Assembly: GCF_018138715.1 (NCBI RefSeq)
Contig: NZ_JAGSHX010000006.1
Coordinates: 4,154,001-4,218,000 of the forward strand
DNA from: Streptomyces asiaticus
GTDB lineage: Bacteria; Actinomycetota; Actinomycetes; Streptomycetales; Streptomycetaceae
Length of the DNA: 64,000 nt
Direction: 5' to 3'
Each line of letters begins with the position of its first letter. Position 1 is the first letter of the stretch. Below, in pieces: positions 60,109 through 64,000 of the stretch. The notes below the pieces were generated by a model that was given only the letters and a program-made list of their open reading frames with translations, made no database searches and was not told the DNA's origin. The position numbers and the translations under genes are program-made.

Positions 60109-62136
60109 TCAGGGCGTGGATCTCGGGATGACCGGCTCGATGTGGATGCTCGGCACTGACCGTGGGGGCAGGTGGTACGTCGGGGGCGTCGGCCAGGCCG
60201 GGAAGGTGGGCCGCTGGTACGTCGGGAACGGAGTCGGCCCGGGGGCAGTGCCGCCCCCGCCCGGCTGGTAGCGGTCGTTCCAGCGGGTCACCGGGGTCCC
60301 GGGGTAGCTCGGCTCGTCCCGGTTCGCCCATAGGACGAACGTCAGCCCCGTCAGCCCCACCAGCACGGTGAGCGCCAGCGCCCGTACGGCGGTGATGCGC
60401 TGGCGCGCGGGGCCGGTGGCACCCGGTGCGATGCTGATCCGTCGTGCCTTCTCCCCCGGCGCCGGCCCGTCCGCCGTACCCCCTGCCCTACCGGTGGTGG
60501 GCAGCGGTGCGCGTTCGTCCACGCCCAGGGCCGCCAGGTGCAGCCCCAGCCGCTGGGTCTGGCCGGGGAGCCGTACGGCGGTGTCGGCCCAGGTGCGGAT
60601 GGTCTCGGGGGCGATGCCGTCGGGCGGTACGAGGATGCTGGGGCCGGTCCAGTTCATGGCCCAGTACGCCGTCCCCTGCGCGACCAGCTGCGCCCCGATC
60701 AGTACGGCCAGGGCCTCGACCAGGGGGGCGAGTGGGTCCTGTCCGGGCTGATCGCCACGGGGCATTCGCTCGCCCTCGGGCAGCCCGGCGTTGAGCAGCC
60801 GGGCGTTGAGCAGCCGGGCGTTGAGCGCGCGGGCCAGTGGCATGCGGCGGCCGCCGTCCAGCAGTCGCAGCACTCGGTGGATTGTCAGCTCCTCCGGCGC
60901 CCCGTCCGGCTCCGTCCTCGGCCGGCCCATCCCCTCCGTCTCCTCCACCCCCCGTACCGCCTCCGCCAGCGGGGGCAGGATCCGTGTCGCGCGGTGCTCC
61001 GCCAGCTCGGTGAGCCAGTCCCGCCAGGGCACCCTCGCCCCCGCGTCCGGGCCGGACAGCAGGACGCGGCCCAGCGCGACCGCGTACCGCGGCGGTACGG
61101 AGAGAGGTCGCGGGGACGAGAAGGGTTCGGCGACGGCCTCCCGCGCGGGCAGGCGCGACAGCCGTTCCAGCCGGACGGCCAGGGCCGGATGCGCGTCGTC
61201 GCGGTCCGCGGGCCGCTCCACGGCTCGGGCGCGCAACGCGGCCATCGGCTCCCGCAGTTCGGGCGCCTCGGCCATATGGGCGAAGGCGCGGAACGGATCG
61301 TCGGGGATCCGGCCCGTCGCCCGGCGCATCGGGGCGAGGAAGTCCGCGAGGAACTCCTGCCACGCCGCCTCCAGCGCCGCCGTGGAGCACAGCGCGTCGG
61401 CGACGGCGCCCGGACCGGCCATCCGCGCCGCCTCGCGATCGGCCTCCAGCTCCTGCCGCCGCCGGACCGGGCGGGTGAGCCAGCGGAAGACGTGGGTGTA
61501 GAGGCCGAGCAGCAGTAGTGGCAGGCCCGCGTACAGCCGCACCAGGTCGTTCGCGGCCGACGCGTCCTGGATCGCCTGCCGGGCGGCGACCAGCCCCGCC
61601 GCGCCCCGGTGGGCGACCGCGCCGAAGCGGCTGTGGCGGCCGGAGAAGTGGCCCAGCTCATGCGCGAGGACGGCGCGCAGTTCGGCGGGCGAAAGTCCGG
61701 CCAGCAGGGGCAGTCCCAGGTAGAGGACGCGTCGGCCGGGGGCGAGGCCGAGGAGCGGTGCGTCCTCGGTGACGGAGGCGTTGACCTCGGCGGTCAGCTT
61801 GATGTGGCCGGGCGGCCGGGTGCCGACGTCGAGGGCCAGCTCCTCGACCGTGCGCCATAACTCGGGCGCCCCGCGCCGGGTCACGGTCACCGCGTCCTCG
61901 CGCGGGGCGGCGGGGCGGGCGGTGCGGATCACCGCCCACACCATGCCGAAGACGATGGGGGCCAACGCGGCGCAGGCGGTGACGACAGTGGTGGGCGGCG
62001 TCGTGGCCTCCGGAGTTCCCGCGGTCCATAAGGCGGCCACGAGGAACGCCGCCCAGAGCAGCACCATGGCCGCGACCAGCGCGTAGAAGACGGCGAGCAG
62101 GGCGAGGGCGAGGAGCGCGCGGGCGGTGGCGATCAT
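60109..62136 (-). CDS. M48-family membrane zinc metalloprotease
   Basis: A 675-residue protein. Two N-terminal membrane spans (LLALALLAVFYALVAAMVLL and AALAPIVFGMVWAVI), then the peptidase core with VLAHELGHFSGRHSRFGAVA (zinc ligands His, Glu acid, His) and RRQELEADREAARMAG (third ligand). After a cytoplasmic stretch a third span follows (AVRALALTVLVGLTGLTFVL) and a Pro-rich tail. LNARLLNARLLNAG near residue 430 stems from a 15-bp tandem repeat. M48 proteases do quality control of membrane proteins. ATG at 62136 overlaps the sigma-factor stop. Confidence 0.9.
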   Translation of the reverse strand: MIATARALLALALLAVFYALVAAMVLLWAAFLVAALWTAGTPEATTPPTTVVTACAALAPIVFGMVWAVIRTARPAAPREDAVTVTRRGAPELWRTVEELALDVGTRPPGHIKLTAEVNASVTEDAPLLGLAPGRRVLYLGLPLLAGLSPAELRAVLAHELGHFSGRHSRFGAVAHRGAAGLVAARQAIQDASAANDLVRLYAGLPLLLLGLYTHVFRWLTRPVRRRQELEADREAARMAGPGAVADALCSTAALEAAWQEFLADFLAPMRRATGRIPDDPFRAFAHMAEAPELREPMAALRARAVERPADRDDAHPALAVRLERLSRLPAREAVAEPFSSPRPLSVPPRYAVALGRVLLSGPDAGARVPWRDWLTELAEHRATRILPPLAEAVRGVEETEGMGRPRTEPDGAPEELTIHRVLRLLDGGRRMPLARALNARLLNARLLNAGLPEGERMPRGDQPGQDPLAPLVEALAVLIGAQLVAQGTAYWAMNWTGPSILVPPDGIAPETIRTWADTAVRLPGQTQRLGLHLAALGVDERAPLPTTGRAGGTADGPAPGEKARRISIAPGATGPARQRITAVRALALTVLVGLTGLTFVLWANRDEPSYPGTPVTRWNDRYQPGGGGTAPGPTPFPTYQRPTFPAWPTPPTYHLPPRSVPSIHIEPVIPRSTP

Positions 62137-62816
62137 CGACGCCCCCGGATGCCGTCGGCGCCGTCTCCAGTCCCGCCCCGCAACGACCGGCCCTCGCCCC
62201 TGAACCCGGCCGACAGCCACTCCGCGGCCCCGTACAGCGCCACGCTCAGCGGGTCCTTCGGGGTGCGGGTCAGGAGGCGCTCGGTCGCGCGGCCCAGCTC
62301 CGGTGAGACGTCCAGCAGCAGGCTCAGCCGGGCGCGGGCCTTGTGGAGGTTGCTGCCGACGCTGCCGACGGAGATGCCCAGCTCGGCGGAGATCGCCTGG
62401 TAGCTCATGCCCTCGAGCGAGTGCATGACCACCACCTGGCGCTGGCGCGGCGGCAGCGTGCCGAGGGCGCGCAGGGCGGCCAGTGCCTCGGCGGTCTCCT
62501 CCACGCTCGCGGTCGTGGCGGCCGGGACGCTCATCTCGGCCGGCTTCCAGCGGAACCACCAGCGCCGCCCGTCCCGCGAGAGCTTGCGCCGCATGGTGGT
62601 GGTCACCCATGCCTCGGGCGAGGCGCACGCCCTGACCTCGGGCCAGCGGCGCATCGCCTCGATGTACGCCTCCTGCACGGCGTCCTCGGCGTTCTGCCGG
62701 TTGTCGCTGAGCATCACCGCGCGGGCGGCCAGCCAGGGGTAGGTGCGGGCGTAGAAGGCGTCGAACTCCTCCTCGGGCCGCCCGCCGCGCGTGGTCTCCT
62801 CGACGGTGTCGCTCAT
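62133..62816 (-). CDS. Sigma-70 family (ECF/SigE-like) sigma factor
   Basis: A 227-residue sigma factor: region 2 EFDAFYARTYPWLAARAVML, NAEDAVQEAYIEAMRRWPEV and AWVTTTMRRKLSRDGRRWWF; region 4 LPPRQRQVVVMHSLEGMSYQ, AISAELGISVGSVGSNLHKA. It is coupled by ATGA overlap to the M48 protease and by 4 bp to the small membrane protein upstream, so the three form one operon, perhaps a stress-response unit. Confidence 0.92.
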   Translation of the reverse strand: MSDTVEETTRGGRPEEEFDAFYARTYPWLAARAVMLSDNRQNAEDAVQEAYIEAMRRWPEVRACASPEAWVTTTMRRKLSRDGRRWWFRWKPAEMSVPAATTASVEETAEALAALRALGTLPPRQRQVVVMHSLEGMSYQAISAELGISVGSVGSNLHKARARLSLLLDVSPELGRATERLLTRTPKDPLSVALYGAAEWLSAGFRGEGRSLRGGTGDGADGIRGRR

Positions 62817-63109
62817 TCCGATCGACCCCCGCCCCGCTCGTCCCGCCGGCCCCGCCCGCCCCGCTCGTTTCGCTCGCCCCGCTCGTCCCGCCCTTCCGGC
62901 CGCCGCCGAATCGTCAGCGCCGCGCCGTCGGGGCGGCGGTCGGTGAGGACCGTGCCCGGCTCCGTTCTGTGCACCAACTCGGCCAGCGTGCGCGCCCGGA
63001 GCCGTTCGCCCGAACGCGCCGCCAGCCAGCGGATGACGTCCCCCATCAGCCGTAGCACCCCCACCGTCACGACCGTTGCCACCGTGAGCCACGGATTGTC
63101 CATGAGCAC
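62813..63109 (-). CDS. Small membrane protein with basic tail
   Basis: A 98-residue protein with one N-terminal hydrophobic segment (NPWLTVATVVTVGVLRLMG), a folded-looking middle (RARTLAELVHRTEPGTVLTD) and an Arg/Gly/Glu-rich C-terminus. GTG 63109 has GAGGAG seven bases upstream; ATG 63103 is an alternative. Its stop overlaps the sigma factor start. May modulate the sigma factor; unproven. Confidence 0.72.
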   Translation of the reverse strand: MLMDNPWLTVATVVTVGVLRLMGDVIRWLAARSGERLRARTLAELVHRTEPGTVLTDRRPDGAALTIRRRPEGRDERGERNERGGRGRRDERGGGRSE

Positions 63110-63183
63110 CGTTGTGTCTCCTCTTCATGGTTCCCGGCCGCCGGAGCCGGTTCACCATGAAGAGCCCTCATGGACGGTATTTC

Positions 63184-63219
63184 TTCACCGCTTTCTTCAC
63201 CGCTTTCTTCACCGCGTTC
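63184..63219. repeat. 12-bp tandem repeat (three copies)
   Basis: TTCACCGCTTTC occurs at 63184-63195 and 63196-63207, with a near copy at 63208-63219, in the short gap between the beta-helix gene and the small membrane protein gene. Confidence 0.85.
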
Positions 63220-63242
63220 CTCACGATGTGTCAGGGGAGGCG

Positions 63243-64000
63243 TCAGCGCAGGGCGCGCTGCGCCTCGTACAGGTTGCGGGGGTGGACCGCCTCCGGGTGG
63301 CCGTAGGACTCGATACGGGAGTGGAGCGGCCCGGTGAAGTCCGGGACGTCGATCTGGCCGAACTGCCGCACCTCGCTGATCCCGACCGTCGCGCTGTACG
63401 GCGCGATGTCGTCGATCCTGACGCATCCGGCCCGCTGATTGGTGACCGTGACGTTCCAGTGGGCGAACCGCGCGCCGTAGAGCGGACCGGCGCTCGCGTC
63501 GCCGCCGTGCGACCCCGTGTTGTCCACGGTGATCTCCGTACGGACGTTGGCGAAGGGCATCCCGCGGTGGGTGTCGAAGGTGCCCATCTCCATCCGGCCG
63601 CGCGACCAGACGTTGTAGCTGGACAGCCCCTCCACATTGATCCCGTGCAGCTGTGTCCCCGCCGGGGCCGGAACGGTGCGCTGGGCCAGGACGAAGTCCT
63701 CCACGAGGTTGTCGTGCGAGCCCTCGCGACAGCAGTAAGGATGATGGCTGCCGCGGCCCGTCACCCGGGTGCGGCGCAGGGTGCACGCCTTGGCGGCGAC
63801 GAGCAGGAAGCCGTTGTCGACGTTGTTGACGGTCACGTCGTCCACCCAGCAGTCCCACGCGCACTGAAGCGCGACGCCGTTGTACCCCTTGTCCAGCAGA
63901 TGCTGCGACTGCGGGGTCTCGACGACGTCGAGGGTGATGCCCTCGACCCCGGAGCCGGTGACCGGGCGCACCAGGGTGGTGAACCGGGGCTTCCAGACGG
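63243..64000 (-). CDS. Right-handed beta-helix (pectate-lyase-like) protein, N-terminus beyond window
   Basis: At least 252 residues. Repeating beta-helix turns such as GVEGITLDVVETPQSQH, DCWVDDVTVNNVDNGFLLVA, TRVTGRGSHHPYCCREGSHD and GINVEGLSSYNVWSRGRMEM indicate a parallel beta-helix fold, often a polysaccharide lyase, glycoside hydrolase or phage-tail-like module. No catalytic triad is recognised. The frame runs off the right edge, so the signal peptide is not visible. Confidence 0.8.
   Translation of the reverse strand, partial: VWKPRFTTLVRPVTGSGVEGITLDVVETPQSQHLLDKGYNGVALQCAWDCWVDDVTVNNVDNGFLLVAAKACTLRRTRVTGRGSHHPYCCREGSHDNLVEDFVLAQRTVPAPAGTQLHGINVEGLSSYNVWSRGRMEMGTFDTHRGMPFANVRTEITVDNTGSHGGDASAGPLYGARFAHWNVTVTNQRAGCVRIDDIAPYSATVGISEVRQFGQIDVPDFTGPLHSRIESYGHPEAVHPRNLYEAQRALR

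Overview
The window is chromosomal DNA from a Streptomyces species or a close relative. Most of it is very G+C rich, with strong GC bias at third codon positions, GTG starts and GGAG-type ribosome binding sites. The core genes lie in a recognisable Streptomyces neighbourhood: msiK, rlmB, cysS, ispD/ispF, carD, phoRP, phoU and gpmA.

Region 1 (about 1.4-19.1 kb) is a specialised-metabolite locus. A minus-strand operon runs from an acyl carrier protein (11136) down to an MbtH-like gene (1471), through mostly start-stop-overlapping genes. It encodes two ketosynthases with a full Cys-His-His set, two KS homologues that have lost the cysteine (chain-length-factor-like), a ketoreductase, two hotdog dehydratases, a tandem-hotdog protein, an alpha/beta hydrolase and a DsbA-fold isomerase. 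This is the toolkit of a highly reducing type II PKS, the kind that makes polyene or cinnamoyl-like acyl chains. A type II thioesterase and MbtH suggest an NRPS partner, but none is in the window. Upstream lie an unusually dense set of regulators (SARP, IclR, two paralogous LuxR-type proteins, an HTH-only LysR protein). Five promoters share a 13-bp box at a fixed distance from the -10. Beyond a strong terminator at 1414-1449 is a UbiB/ABC1 kinase gene cut by the left edge.

Region 2 (19.3-45.3 kb) is mostly core genome: tRNA-Thr(TGT), msiK, a sugar-nucleotide transferase, 102-bp intergenic tandem repeats, a DoxX-type membrane protein, rlmB, cysS, the ispD/ispF pair, carD, a lipoprotein, and phoP-phoR divergent from phoU across a PHO-box-like region. 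Accessory genes follow: an 8-cysteine 41-residue peptide, a 1380-residue HTH/STAND-NTPase/WD40 protein, an FkbM methyltransferase, a RibD/DHFR-fold reductase, a GT2 transferase, a GntR regulator and an ECF sigma factor with its downstream partner.

Region 3 (45359-57834) is an actinomycete integrative and conjugative element (AICE) inserted at the 3' end of gpmA. A 19-bp direct repeat that includes the gpmA stop codon flanks it. The right half carries the backbone: GntR-type repressor, FtsK/Tra translocase, Spd-type spreading genes, RepSA-like initiator, excisionase and tyrosine integrase. Repressor-operator-like palindromes lie at its promoters. The left half is cargo: a HAD protein, a low-GC overlapping DUF262 plus HEPN pair that looks like an antiphage module, a structured non-coding stretch, an anti-sigma-type ATPase and a Nudix hydrolase.

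Region 4 (57.8-64 kb) resumes the chromosome: gpmA, an MFS exporter, an M48 metalloprotease coupled to an ECF-type sigma factor and a small membrane protein, and a beta-helix protein cut by the right edge.

The best candidates for something new are the DUF262-HEPN pair, the shared promoter box with the four-KS type II PKS operon, and the gpmA-targeting element with its own replacement terminator. Regions and functions are assigned from motifs and gene order only; no database search was possible.
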